From Mycolicibacterium grossiae (GTDB lineage Bacteria > Actinomycetota > Actinomycetes > Mycobacteriales > Mycobacteriaceae), in the NCBI RefSeq assembly GCF_008329645.1, contig NZ_CP043474.1, positions 248,001-312,000 of the forward strand: a stretch of 64,000 nucleotides of DNA, given 5' to 3'. How positions within the stretch are numbered: position 1 is the first letter of the stretch; each line of letters begins with the position of its first letter. The translations under genes were made by a program, and so were the position numbers. Shown one piece after another: positions 43,442 through 53,270 of this stretch. The notes under the pieces are model-generated. The model saw nothing but the letters and a program-made list of their open reading frames with translations. It was not told the DNA's origin and made no database searches.

Positions 43442-43611
43442 CGCTCGGTCGGCTCGTCCGGGCGCGGCGGCACCGCGTCGTCGAGCATCTGGGCGCCCGC
43501 GCTCTTGCGCTCCTCGTACACCGGCACCTCGCGGCGCACGCGACCCAGTAGCGCGACCGTCGTCACCCCGGCGCCCAGCACGAAGGACAGCACCAGCAGC
43601 CAGACGTTCAC
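43438..43611 (-). CDS. arfC: Short ArfC-like membrane protein
   Basis: 57 residues from GTG 43611: one membrane helix (VWLLVLSFVLGAGVTTVALL, 3-22) and a short charged cytoplasmic tail (RREVPVYEERKSAGAQMLDD). The start overlaps the arfB stop by 4 bp (GTGA). Position corresponds to Rv0901 (ArfC), but the M. tuberculosis protein is about 175 residues, so most of the C-terminal region is absent. The orthology rests mainly on position. Confidence 0.65.
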   Translation of the reverse strand: MNVWLLVLSFVLGAGVTTVALLGRVRREVPVYEERKSAGAQMLDDAVPPRPDEPTER

Positions 43612-43760
43612 GGCCCGCCCACCTCCCGCGCGCCGGGCATGCTCTCGAGCGCCTCCTCGACGCTGGTGTGCACGACGACCGCGCGGACGGCCAGCCACGC
43701 CGCCAGCGCACCGAGCAGGTACGCCAGCAGATACCAGAACCACTGCAGCACGACGTCCAC
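43608..43760 (-). CDS. arfB: ArfB small membrane protein
   Basis: 50 residues from GTG 43760; too short for usual ORF filters. A single membrane helix (WFWYLLAYLLGALAAWLAV, about 7-25) is followed by a short acidic tail (HTSVEEALESMPGARE). Length and position match M. tuberculosis Rv0900 (ArfB), which works with ArfA and ArfC in ammonia release and acid adaptation. Lies 9 bp downstream of the arfA-like gene and overlaps arfC by 4 bp. Confidence 0.75.
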   Translation of the reverse strand: MDVVLQWFWYLLAYLLGALAAWLAVRAVVVHTSVEEALESMPGAREVGGP

Positions 43761-43769
43761 GGCGCCTCC

Positions 43770-44363
43770 CTAACCGACCCGAATGTCGTTGACCAGCCGC
43801 GTGTTCGGCCACGCCGCGGCGGCGGATTCGCCCGCGGCGTCGCGCGCCTTGGCGTCCCGAGTCGTCCCCGTCAGCGTCAGGGTGGTGCCGTCGAAGCGCA
43901 GGCTGAAGTCGTCGACGTCGGGGATGGTGCTGAACACCCCGCCGAGCGCGGCGAAGTCCGGTCCCCGCACCGCCGGGTTCACGGTCAGCTGGTCGGTGAG
44001 CGACGCCCCCGGCATGATCAGCCCGAGCGACGAGATCAGCGACGACTTCTCCGCCGCGTCGGGCATCTCGCCGGCGAGCGTGTAGCCGGTGCCGGCCCGC
44101 ACGATCGAGAAGCGGCCCAGCGGCTTGGCCGGCGCACTGCTCGTCGGCGACGGGGACGCGCTAGGCGACGCGGGCGCCGCACTCGACGCAGGCGCCCTAA
44201 CCGGTGGCGCCGTCTCGACGTCCGTGGTCGCCCGGTCGATGCCGGCCAGCAGCAGCGGCACCGCGATCAGCGCCGCCACCCAACCGATGCCCGGCCGCCG
44301 GCGGTAGAACCGCGACGCGGGTCGCCACTCGGCGACGGCACGGTCCTGGGGTGGCCCGGCCAC
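43770..44363 (-). CDS. arfA: ArfA-like protein lacking the OmpA domain
   Basis: 197 residues from GTG 44363. An N-terminal membrane helix (GIGWVAALIAVPLLLAGI, about 25-42), a Ser/Pro/Ala linker, and a BON-like domain from ~82 (FSIVRAGTGYTLAGEMPD; TLTLTGTTRDAK; NTRLVNDIRVG). It ends where the M. tuberculosis protein (Rv0899/OmpATb, 326 residues) would enter its OmpA-like peptidoglycan-binding domain. The frame ends in a normal stop, with arfB 9 bp on, so this looks like a stable short form rather than a fresh truncation. Starts 3 bp after the FKBP stop. Confidence 0.75.
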   Translation of the reverse strand: MAGPPQDRAVAEWRPASRFYRRRPGIGWVAALIAVPLLLAGIDRATTDVETAPPVRAPASSAAPASPSASPSPTSSAPAKPLGRFSIVRAGTGYTLAGEMPDAAEKSSLISSLGLIMPGASLTDQLTVNPAVRGPDFAALGGVFSTIPDVDDFSLRFDGTTLTLTGTTRDAKARDAAGESAAAAWPNTRLVNDIRVG

Positions 44364-44366
44364 GCG

Positions 44367-44735
44367 TCAGCGCACGCCGAGCAGATCGATGACGAAGATC
44401 AGCGTCTTGCCGGACAGGCGGTGACCGGACCCTGCCGGACCGTAGGCCTGCTCGGGCGGGATGACGAGCTTGCGGCGGCCGCCGACGCGCATGCCGGGGA
44501 TGCCGTCCTGCCAGCCCGCGATCAGGCCGCGCAGCGGGAACTCGATCGAGGCGCCGCGGTTCCAGGAGCTGTCGAACTCCTCGCCGGTGTCGTACTCGAC
44601 GCCGACGTAGTGCACCTCGACGTTGCCACCGGGCACCGCCTCGGCGCCCTCGCCGACGACGACGTCGGTGATCTGCAGCTCGGTCGGCGCGGGGCCGTCG
44701 GGGAATTCGATCTCGGGTTTCTGGTCGCTCGCCAC
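44367..44735 (-). CDS. FKBP-type peptidyl-prolyl cis-trans isomerase
   Basis: 122 residues with GTG start at 44735; a cytoplasmic form with no signal peptide. FKBP core: VEVHYVGVEYDTGEEFDSSW, SIEFPLRGLIAGWQDGIPGM, VGGRRKLVIPPEQAYG and TLIFVIDLLGVR. Catalyses proline isomerisation in folding. Upstream of and 3 bp from the arfA-like gene, apparently the first gene of that operon. The longer frame is antisense to the DUF2630 gene. Confidence 0.9.
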   Translation of the reverse strand: MASDQKPEIEFPDGPAPTELQITDVVVGEGAEAVPGGNVEVHYVGVEYDTGEEFDSSWNRGASIEFPLRGLIAGWQDGIPGMRVGGRRKLVIPPEQAYGPAGSGHRLSGKTLIFVIDLLGVR

Positions 44736-44765
44736 GCCCTCACCGTAGTCGGGCAGACTGAGGGC

Positions 44766-45014
44766 ATGGACAAGGACCGTGACATTCTGAGCCGGGTCGA
44801 CGAGCTGGTCGCCGAGGAGCGCGACCTGCGCGCCAAGCTGCAGCACCACGACATCGACGAAACCGAGGAGCACCAGCGACTGCGGTCCGTCGAGGCGCAG
44901 CTCGACCAGTGCTGGGACCTGCTGCGGCAGCGTCGCGCGCTGCGCGACAGCGGCCAGGATCCCGACCAGGCCAGCGCCCGGCCGACCGATCAGGTCGAAG
45001 GCTACTTGAACTGA
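44766..45014 (+). CDS. DUF2630 protein, Rv0898c-like
   Basis: 82 residues, fully helical and charged: ILSRVDELVAEERDLRAKL, EEHQRLRSVEAQLDQCWDLL, then RRALRDSGQDPDQA. This matches the DUF2630 family, represented by Rv0898c at the same position in M. tuberculosis. Function unknown. The following oxidoreductase frame overlaps its 3' half or its last bases, depending on the start used. Confidence 0.85.
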   Translation: MDKDRDILSRVDELVAEERDLRAKLQHHDIDETEEHQRLRSVEAQLDQCWDLLRQRRALRDSGQDPDQASARPTDQVEGYLN

Positions 45015-46564
45015 CCACCGACGACCGGTTCGACGCCGTCGTCGTCGGCGGCGGTCACAACGGTCTGGTGGCCGCCGCCTACCTCGCCCGCGCCGGCCGG
45101 CGGGTGCGCGTGCTGGAACGCCTCGACCACGTGGGCGGGGCGGCGGTGTCGGCACGCGCCTTCGACGGCGTCGACGCGCGGCTGTCGCGCTACTCCTACC
45201 TGGTGAGCCTGTTGCCGCGGCAGATCCTCGACGACCTCGGCGCACCGGTGCGGCTGACGAAGCGCCGCTACTCGTCGTACACCCCGAACCCCGCCGACGG
45301 CGGCCGCACCGGCCTGCTGGTCTCCGCGGACGGCACGTTCTCCGGCATGCCGGTCGACGCGGCGGGGTTCGCGGACTTCTACCGGCGCTGCGGCGCGATC
45401 AGCGCACGGTTGTGGCCGACCCTGCTGGAGCCGCTGCGCACCCGCGACGAGGCCCGCGCGCTGGCGGTCGACGGCGGCGACGCCGGGGCCGTCGCGACGT
45501 GGGAGGCGATGACCGAGCGGCCGATCGGTGCGGCGATCTCCGCGGCCGTGGACGACGACCTGGTGCGCGGCGTCATGGCCACCGATGCGCTGATCGGCAC
45601 GTTCGCCCGTACCGACGATCCGGCGCTCGCCCAGAACGTGTGCTTCCTGTACCACCTGATCGGCGGCGGCACCGGCGACTGGGACGTCCCGATCGGCGGG
45701 ATGGGCGCGGTGACCGGTGCGCTGGCCGCCGCGGCGACCGGCTTCGGCGCCGAGATCGTCACGGGCGCCGACGTGTACGCCGTCACCGGCGACGGTGAGG
45801 TGAGCTACCGCACCGCCGACGGAGAACACCGCGTGCACGGCGACGTGGTGCTGGCCAACGTCACCCCGACCGTGCTGGCCGGCCTGCTGGGCGAGCCCGC
45901 GCCGGACGCGGCGGATGGTTCCCAGGTCAAGGTCAACCTGATGCTGCGCCGACTGCCCCGGCTGCGCGACGACGCGGTGACCCCGGAGCAGGCCTTCGGC
46001 GGCACCTTCCACGTCAACGAGATGCTCTCGCAACTGGATTCGGCCCACGACGCGGCCGCGGCCGGCCAAGTACCCCGGCCGCTGCCGTGCGAGATCTACT
46101 GCCACTCACTCGCCGACCCGTCGATCCTGTCGGAGGATTTGCGCCGCGCCGGTGCCCACACGCTCACGGTGTTCGGGCTGCACGCGCCGCACCGGCTGGT
46201 GACCTCACTCGGCACGGACGCCGCCCGCGCGGCGCTCACCGATGCCGTGCTGGCGTCGCTGAATTCCGTGCTGGCCGAACCGATCACCGACGTCGTCATG
46301 ACCGACGCGCACGGCGAGCCCTGCATCGAGACCAAGACCACCGCCGACCTGCAGGATGCGCTGGCCATGACGGCCGGGCACATCTTCCACGGCGGCCTGT
46401 CCTGGCCGTTCGCCGACGACGACCCGCTCGACACCCCGGCGCGGCGCTGGGGCGTGGCGACCGGACACGACCGAATCCTGCTGTGCGGGTCGGGTTCCCG
46501 ACGCGGCGGAGCGGTATCGGGGATCGGCGGGCACAACGCCGCGATGGCGGTCCTGGAGCGCTAG
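44909..46564 (+). CDS. FAD-dependent oxidoreductase (phytoene-desaturase-like), Rv0897c-like
   Basis: Dinucleotide-binding motif VVVGGGHNGLVAAAYLARAG near the true N-terminus identifies a phytoene desaturase/crtI-like amine-oxidase fold; the end carries LLCGSGSRRGGAVSGIGGHNAA. The only standard start is GTG 44909, which overlaps the DUF2630 gene by 106 bp and adds ~34 low-complexity residues (MLGPAAAASRAARQRPG). The natural N-terminus (LTTDDRFDAVVVGG) begins at CTG 45011, overlapping the DUF2630 stop as CTGA, so a rare CTG start is plausible. Length 551 or 517 residues. Substrate unknown. Confidence 0.82.
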   Translation: MLGPAAAASRAARQRPGSRPGQRPADRSGRRLLELTTDDRFDAVVVGGGHNGLVAAAYLARAGRRVRVLERLDHVGGAAVSARAFDGVDARLSRYSYLVSLLPRQILDDLGAPVRLTKRRYSSYTPNPADGGRTGLLVSADGTFSGMPVDAAGFADFYRRCGAISARLWPTLLEPLRTRDEARALAVDGGDAGAVATWEAMTERPIGAAISAAVDDDLVRGVMATDALIGTFARTDDPALAQNVCFLYHLIGGGTGDWDVPIGGMGAVTGALAAAATGFGAEIVTGADVYAVTGDGEVSYRTADGEHRVHGDVVLANVTPTVLAGLLGEPAPDAADGSQVKVNLMLRRLPRLRDDAVTPEQAFGGTFHVNEMLSQLDSAHDAAAAGQVPRPLPCEIYCHSLADPSILSEDLRRAGAHTLTVFGLHAPHRLVTSLGTDAARAALTDAVLASLNSVLAEPITDVVMTDAHGEPCIETKTTADLQDALAMTAGHIFHGGLSWPFADDDPLDTPARRWGVATGHDRILLCGSGSRRGGAVSGIGGHNAAMAVLER

Positions 46565-46980
46565 CTTCCGCCCGCGGTGAGCTTGGCCAGCACGTCGCGC
46601 AGCGCGCGCAGGTCGGCGTCGTCGAGCGCATCGAACACCGGGGGTGCCGGGTCGCGCAGCGTCTCGATGTGCGCGACGGCCGCGCGGCCCGCGTCGGTCA
46701 GCGACACCAGCTTGCAGCGCCGGTCCGACGGCGCCGCCGTGCGGACCACCAAGCCGCGGTGCTCGAGGTCGTTGATGGCGACGGTCGTGGCGGGCGCGTC
46801 CATGGTGGCCGCCTCGGCGATCTCCTTGGGCGACATCGGACGGCGCGCCAACCGGCGCAGCACCCGGATGCGGCTGAACGGCAGTCCGGACTGCTCGACG
46901 ACGTCGCGCCGCCACCCGTCGCGGTGCTCGAAGACCACCGCGGCCATGGTGCGCCAGACGTCGTCGGCGAGGTCAGACAC
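46561..46980 (-). CDS. MarR-family regulator
   Basis: 139 residues with a winged helix: SRIRVLRRLARRPMSPKEIA, then PATTVAINDLEHRGLVVRT and wing APSDRRCKLVSLTDAG. Parallel to and overlapping the MFS exporter gene by 8 bp, downstream of it, a frequent arrangement for self-regulated drug exporters. Probably binds the TTGT(N6)ACAA site at 48426. Confidence 0.87.
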   Translation of the reverse strand: MSDLADDVWRTMAAVVFEHRDGWRRDVVEQSGLPFSRIRVLRRLARRPMSPKEIAEAATMDAPATTVAINDLEHRGLVVRTAAPSDRRCKLVSLTDAGRAAVAHIETLRDPAPPVFDALDDADLRALRDVLAKLTAGGS

Positions 46981-48418
46981 GGACAGCCCCCACCGGGCCG
47001 GTCCCCTCGATCAGCGGCACCAGGCGCTCGGCGGAGCGCTGCGCGCGGGGCGACGTGGACGCGAACGCGAGCACCGTGATGACGATGCCGAGGCCCACGC
47101 AGACGAACCACAGCGGGCGCGCCGCCGCGGCGAAGTCCGCGCCGATCCGGTTGAGCGCCGACCCCGTCACCGACCCGCACAGCGCGACGCCGATGCTGAC
47201 GCCGACCTGCCGGCTCGTCGACGTCACGGCCGACGCGGCACCGGCGCGGTCGAGCGGCATGCCGCTCACCGCGGCGTTCGTGATGGGCGCGTTGACCATC
47301 GAGAAGCCCACGCCGAACACCGTGAACAGCACGACGAGCTGCCACACCGGCGTGGTGGCGGTGAGGAACGTCAGCAGCACCGAGGCAGCCGTGATGAAGA
47401 TGCCCGCGGTCACCAGGGACGGCCGCGCGCCGTAGCGGCCGACGAGCCGGCCGGACAGCGGCGAGAACAGCAGCGCGCCGATGGCGATGGGCAGGTAGAT
47501 GAGGCCGGTCTGCATGGCCGAGTAGTGCCGCTCGGCCTGCAGGTAGAGCGACATCATGAACAGGAAGGCACCCCACGCGGCGAACGCGCTGATGGCGGTC
47601 ACGGTGGCCGCGGCGAACGGGATGCTGCGGAAGAAGCGCAGGTCGATGAACGGGTCGCGGCGGCGCGACTCCCAGCGCAGGAAGGCCGCCAGCGCCGCCA
47701 GCGCCGCGACGGCGATGCCGATGACCGCCGGGTTCGTCCAGCCCAGCCCGGGCCCCTCGATGAGGGCGAACACGATGCCGAAGAGGAACAGGACGGCCAG
47801 GCCCTGCCCGACTGGATCGAGCGTCCGCATGGTCGACGACTTGGTCTCCGGCACGAAGATCGCGGTGAGCGCGATCGCCGCGGCGCAGATGGGCAGGTTG
47901 ATCCAGAACACCGAGCGCCAGCTCACGTACTCGATGAGCAGGCCGCCCACCGTCGGACCGAGCGCCATCGCGATGCCGACCACTGCGCCCCACACCCCGA
48001 GCGCCCGTGCCCGCTCGACGCGGCCGGTGAAGATCTGCGAGATGATGCTCAGCGCAACGGGATTCATCATCGAGCCGCCGATGGCCTGGACGAAGCGGGC
48101 CGCGATGAGCAGTTCGACGTTCGGCGCGAGGCTGCACAGCAGCGAGCCGAAGGCGAAGACGGTGAGACCGATCTGGAAGACGCGGCGGCGGCCCAGCCGG
48201 TCACCGGTGGCACCGGCGAGCATCAGCAGCGACGCGAGCACCAGGGTGTACACGTCGATGACCCACTGCAGCTGCGACGCCGACGCATCGAGGTCGGCGC
48301 GGATCGCGGGAATCGCGACGTTCACGATGGTGGCGTCCATCGAGACGATGAGCAGGCTCAGGCAGCAGGAGACGAGGATGATCGCCTTGCGGCGCGTGCT
48401 CATTCCGGCTGTGTTCAC
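46973..48418 (-). CDS. MFS multidrug exporter (EmrB/QacA, DHA2 type)
   Basis: 481 residues with about 14 membrane segments. Motif [11 protein letters not shown] (loop 2-3), motif C region [19 protein letters not shown], and motif D1 near [14 protein letters not shown] in helix 1 indicate the 14-helix proton-antiport family. Likely exports hydrophobic drugs or metabolites. First gene of a two-gene unit with MarR, which overlaps its end. Confidence 0.9.
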   Translation of the reverse strand: MNTAGMSTRRKAIILVSCCLSLLIVSMDATIVNVAIPAIRADLDASASQLQWVIDVYTLVLASLLMLAGATGDRLGRRRVFQIGLTVFAFGSLLCSLAPNVELLIAARFVQAIGGSMMNPVALSIISQIFTGRVERARALGVWGAVVGIAMALGPTVGGLLIEYVSWRSVFWINLPICAAAIALTAIFVPETKSSTMRTLDPVGQGLAVLFLFGIVFALIEGPGLGWTNPAVIGIAVAALAALAAFLRWESRRRDPFIDLRFFRSIPFAAATVTAISAFAAWGAFLFMMSLYLQAERHYSAMQTGLIYLPIAIGALLFSPLSGRLVGRYGARPSLVTAGIFITAASVLLTFLTATTPVWQLVVLFTVFGVGFSMVNAPITNAAVSGMPLDRAGAASAVTSTSRQVGVSIGVALCGSVTGSALNRIGADFAAAARPLWFVCVGLGIVITVLAFASTSPRAQRSAERLVPLIEGTGPVGAVRV

Positions 48419-48425
48419 CCAACCA

Positions 48426-48439
48426 TTGTGAAACTACAA
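48426..48439. promoter_or_regulatory. Likely MarR operator TTGTGAAACTACAA
   Basis: Near-palindrome with TTGT/ACAA arms, 7 bp upstream of the exporter start codon and inside the AT-rich promoter. Spacing and location suit MarR autoregulation. Confidence 0.5.
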
Positions 48440-48492
48440 CCTTTACCGAAGCAAACGACCTTTCGGTGACGTTGCTCGCAGTGGATCTCGGG

Positions 48493-49794
<1,302 letters not shown>

Positions 49795-49834
49795 GTGAAC
49801 CCCTTCTGCGATCGACGACCGGATCTAGGTGTAC

Positions 49835-49840
49835 GTCATA
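49835..49840 (-). promoter_or_regulatory. Possible -10 element for gltA2
   Basis: TATGAC on the minus strand, 40 bp upstream of the gltA2 ATG, is the best -10 match in the 60-bp gap. No convincing -35. Confidence 0.3.
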
Positions 49841-49854
49841 GATGAAAGTAGTCG

Positions 49855-50541
49855 CTAGTCCTCGGCGGCGCGCGTGTGGGGTTCGGTTGTGCCCGACGAC
49901 ACGTCCACCGTCGCAGCCGGCGTCCAGGTCCGGCGGAACAGCGCGACCGTGGCGGTCAGCCGCTCGCACACCACCCGCGGGTCGATCGGCGGGTGGCCGG
50001 GCCGGCCGAGGCCGACGAAGGAGTCGGTGAACAGCAGCGCCCACACGTCGGTCACCAGCGTCACGGCCCGGTCCCCCACCGGCACGCCCATCCGCCGCGC
50101 CATCACCCGCATCGTCGCGCCCTCGGCGACGTCGTGCCGCAGGCCGAGCGCCGAGGCGCGGAACGACGACGAGCCGTTGATGATCTCGATCAGCACCGCC
50201 AGGCGCCGGAACCCGGGCGTCCCCGACCCGGTGCGGCCGCCGAGCACCTCCACCGAGGCGGCCAGCAGCGCCTCGTATTCGGTGATGTCGGTGGGCAGCC
50301 GGTCCAATGCGACCGCGATCAGCTCGTCGAGGTCGTCGGTGACCGCGGCGACCACCGATTCCTTGTTGGGGAAGTACCGGCTGAAGGTGCGCGGCGCGAC
50401 GTCGGCGGCTGCGGCGATCTGCTCGACGGTGGTGTTGTCGTATCCCTTGCGCAGGCAGAGGTCGGCGGCGGCGTCGATCAGCGCGGCGCGGGTGCGGCGC
50501 TTCTTGCGCTCCCGCAGACCGTCGACGAGGACCTCAGACAC
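49855..50541 (-). CDS. TetR-family regulator (tandem paralogue 1)
   Basis: 228 residues from GTG 50541. DNA-binding domain GLRERKKRRTRAALIDAAAD, then TTVEQIAAAADVAPRTFSRYF. The recognition segment PRTFSRYF is the AcrR-like pattern common in actinobacteria. Overlaps its paralogue by 8 bp. The two proteins share the whole DNA-binding helix and much of the ligand domain (e.g. IINxS, RHD, MGV), so they arose by duplication. No adjacent divergent target; may act on the MFS gene upstream. Confidence 0.88.
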   Translation of the reverse strand: MSEVLVDGLRERKKRRTRAALIDAAADLCLRKGYDNTTVEQIAAAADVAPRTFSRYFPNKESVVAAVTDDLDELIAVALDRLPTDITEYEALLAASVEVLGGRTGSGTPGFRRLAVLIEIINGSSSFRASALGLRHDVAEGATMRVMARRMGVPVGDRAVTLVTDVWALLFTDSFVGLGRPGHPPIDPRVVCERLTATVALFRRTWTPAATVDVSSGTTEPHTRAAED

Positions 50542-51196
50542 GAGAGGCCGCCGTCGGCCGCGGCAGATCGGCGGTGACGAGCGCCACCTGGCCGAACGCG
50601 TCGTTCAGCCGCTCGATCATCACGCCCGGACCGAGCCGGATGGTGTCGGTGTCGGCGATCAGGTCGCCACACGCGGTGACGATGATCGACGCGAACACCG
50701 AACTGACCAACCGGCGCCGCCGGTCGTCGACGTCGACGCCCATCCGCTTGGCGATGGCCACCTCGGTCAGGTCGTGCCGGTACTCGAACGCGGCCTGCTT
50801 CAGTGCGTCGGAGGCGTTGATGATGCGCAGCATCAGGACGACCCGGTCGGTGGTGAGGCGGCCGATCTGGCGGGTGGCCACCCGCTCGAGGACGGCGACG
50901 TGCGCCTGCCGCATCGCCTCCAGCGGACCGCATTCCGCCGGCACCGTCTCGAGTTCGAGGGCCACCTCGTGCGAGTAGTCCTCGATGAGGGTGAGGAAGA
51001 CGGCGTCCTTGGTGGCGAAGTACCGGCTGAACGTCCGCGGCGAGACGTCGGCGGCCGCGGCGATCTGCTCGACCGTCGTCGCCTCGTACCCGTGCTTCAG
51101 ACACAGGTCCATCGCCGCGTCGATCAGTGTGGCGCGCGTGCGCAGCTTCTTGCGCTCGCGCAGGCCGGGGACGGTGTCCTCCGGTGCATCAGCCAC
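50534..51196 (-). CDS. TetR-family regulator (tandem paralogue 2)
   Basis: 220 residues from GTG 51196. DNA-binding domain GLRERKKLRTRATLIDAAMD, then TTVEQIAAAADVSPRTFSRYF, nearly identical to paralogue 1. The effector domain is more diverged. An upstream frame to 51544 is antisense to the MFS gene and is rejected. Lies 34 bp downstream of the MFS gene on the same strand, so it may be cotranscribed with it. Confidence 0.88.
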   Translation of the reverse strand: MADAPEDTVPGLRERKKLRTRATLIDAAMDLCLKHGYEATTVEQIAAAADVSPRTFSRYFATKDAVFLTLIEDYSHEVALELETVPAECGPLEAMRQAHVAVLERVATRQIGRLTTDRVVLMLRIINASDALKQAAFEYRHDLTEVAIAKRMGVDVDDRRRRLVSSVFASIIVTACGDLIADTDTIRLGPGVMIERLNDAFGQVALVTADLPRPTAASRV

Positions 51197-51230
51197 GCGC
51201 GTGATGCTAACTGCGGATGATGAGAAAAGC

Positions 51231-52499
51231 TTAAGTCGCGGCGACCCGGTAGCGGACGAACGCGGGCACCGCGGCGGCCGCCAGTAGCACGCCCACCACC
51301 ACCAGTCCGCCGCCGCCCGCCGCCGCGATCGTGGTGCCCACCGCTGCGGCCGCCACCCCGTGCAGCGCGTCGGCCACGCGCGGTCCGCCCGCGACGACGA
51401 CGATGAAGACGCCCTGCAGGCGGCCACGGAGTTCGTCGGACGCCGCCTGCTGCAGGATCGTGTTGCGGAACGCCGAGGACACCATGTCCGCCGCGCCGCC
51501 CACCGCGAGGAACGCCAGCGCCACCCACAGCAGCGCGCCCGCATGGCCGCCCGCCCCGCCGCACGCCAGACCGAAGCCGACCATCGCGGCGCCCCACACC
51601 ACGATCGCCACCACGACGGCGAGACCCTGACGGCGCACGCGCGGCAGCCAGCCGGAGAACACTCCGCCGGCGACCGCGCCGATCGACATCGCGGCGGCCA
51701 GCAGCGCCATCGTCGTGCCGCCGTCGACCGGACCGCCGAAGCTCTGGTGAGCGAGTTGCGGGAACAGCGCCCGCGGCATCCCGAAGATCATCGCGATCAG
51801 GTCGACGACGAACGACATCAGCACCACGGTGTTGCCGGCCAGGTAGCGGAAGCCCTCGAGCACCGCGCCGAGACCCCAGCGCGCCGACCCGCGTTCGGCC
51901 GACGACGCGGGGATGGGCCGCAGCCGCAGCGTCGCCCATATCGGCAGCAGGCACGTGGCCGCGTCGATGAGGTACAGCGTCGACAGGTCGACCCACCGCA
52001 GCAGCACGCCGGCCAGCAGCGGGCCGACGATCGACCCGAACTGCGTCACGGTCATGTTCAGCGCGTTGGCGGCGGGCAGCTGCTCGCCGGGCAGGATGCG
52101 CGGGATCGCCGCCGCCCGCGTCGGCGAGTTGACGGCGTAGAAGGCCTGCTGGAAGGCGAGCAGGCAGAGCACCAGCCACACGTTGTTCAGGCCCAGGGCG
52201 GCCTGCACCCACAGCAGCACCGAGGCGACGGCGAGGCCGCAGGAGGCGATGACGAGCAGCAGCCGCCGGTCCATCGCGTCGGCCAGCGCGCCGCCCCACA
52301 GCCCGAACACCACCAGCGGCACCAGGGCGAAGACGCCGGCCAGTCCGACGTAGGCCGAATTCTGCGTGATGGCGTACAGCTGAACCGGCACCGCGAACAG
52401 CGTCAGCCCCGCGCCGATCACCGTGGGAATGCCGGCCCACCACAGGCGCGCGAAGTCGGCGTTGCGCAGCGGCGTGGTGTCGGCGAAGAGGCTAGCCAC
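51231..52499 (-). CDS. MFS transporter (12-helix exporter)
   Basis: 422 residues, about 12 membrane helices. The N-terminal FADTTPLRNADFARLWWAG, GLWGGALADAMDRRLLL (motif A region) and ILPGEQLPAANALNMTVTQFG are typical of the MFS_3/enterobactin-exporter-like group. Substrate unknown. Begins 3 bp after pdxH and is followed by two TetR genes on the same strand. Confidence 0.88.
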   Translation of the reverse strand: MASLFADTTPLRNADFARLWWAGIPTVIGAGLTLFAVPVQLYAITQNSAYVGLAGVFALVPLVVFGLWGGALADAMDRRLLLVIASCGLAVASVLLWVQAALGLNNVWLVLCLLAFQQAFYAVNSPTRAAAIPRILPGEQLPAANALNMTVTQFGSIVGPLLAGVLLRWVDLSTLYLIDAATCLLPIWATLRLRPIPASSAERGSARWGLGAVLEGFRYLAGNTVVLMSFVVDLIAMIFGMPRALFPQLAHQSFGGPVDGGTTMALLAAAMSIGAVAGGVFSGWLPRVRRQGLAVVVAIVVWGAAMVGFGLACGGAGGHAGALLWVALAFLAVGGAADMVSSAFRNTILQQAASDELRGRLQGVFIVVVAGGPRVADALHGVAAAAVGTTIAAAGGGGLVVVGVLLAAAAVPAFVRYRVAAT

Positions 52500-52502
52500 C
52501 GG

Positions 52503-53186
52503 TCACGGCTGAAGCCGTTCGACGCGGGCGTCGGCGCCGAGGTGCACCAGGATCCGGTTGTGCACCCGGTTCTCCCGGCCCTGCCAGAACTCGACCTCGT
52601 CGGGCGTGATGAGGTACCCGCCCCAGTGCGGCGGGACCGGGACCTCGGCGTCGTCGGCGAAGCGTTCGGTGACCTCGGCGAGCTGCTGGCGCAACGCCTC
52701 CCGGGAGGCGACGGGCCGCGACTGCGCGGACGCCCACGCGCCGAGTTGGGAGCCGCGCGGCCGGTGCGCCCAGTACGCAGCGGTCGTCTCCGGGCTGACC
52801 TTGGCGACCGCGCCGCGGACGTGCACCTGGCGGCCGAGTCCGAACCACGCGAACGTCGCCGACGCGTACGGGGTGTCGGCGAGCTGCCTGCCCTTGGCGG
52901 ACTCGTAGTTGGTGTAGAAGACGATGCCCGTGGACTCGACGCCCTTGCACAGCACGGTGCGCGTGACGGGCCGCCGGGCGGCGTCGACGGTCCCGACGAT
53001 CATGGCGTTCGGTTCGGCCAGCCCGGCCGCCTCGGCATCGCCGATCCACGTGCGCAGCAACGTCGTCCAGCCGGTACGGACGTCCGGGCCGAGCCAGTCG
53101 GCGTCGAGGTCCGCGCTGCCGTCCTTCTCCACCGAGCCGTACTCGACGCGCATGCGCACCAGGTGGTCCTGCTGGGGATCGGCCAT
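52503..53186 (-). CDS. pdxH: Pyridoxamine/pyridoxine 5'-phosphate oxidase
   Basis: 227 residues. FMN- and substrate-binding stretches include [27 protein letters not shown] region, [30 protein letters not shown] and the terminal ENRVHNRIL. Converts pyridoxamine- or pyridoxine-phosphate to PLP using O2. Divergent from the second citrate synthase, 84 bp apart, and followed closely by the MFS gene. Confidence 0.92.
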   Translation of the reverse strand: MADPQQDHLVRMRVEYGSVEKDGSADLDADWLGPDVRTGWTTLLRTWIGDAEAAGLAEPNAMIVGTVDAARRPVTRTVLCKGVESTGIVFYTNYESAKGRQLADTPYASATFAWFGLGRQVHVRGAVAKVSPETTAAYWAHRPRGSQLGAWASAQSRPVASREALRQQLAEVTERFADDAEVPVPPHWGGYLITPDEVEFWQGRENRVHNRILVHLGADARVERLQP

Positions 53187-53270
53187 GCCACGAGACGCTA
53201 CGCCGCGAAGCCCCGCACACGCCTACCGGCCGGTAGCACGGGGCCCGGTCGCGGGTGCGAGAATTCGCGC

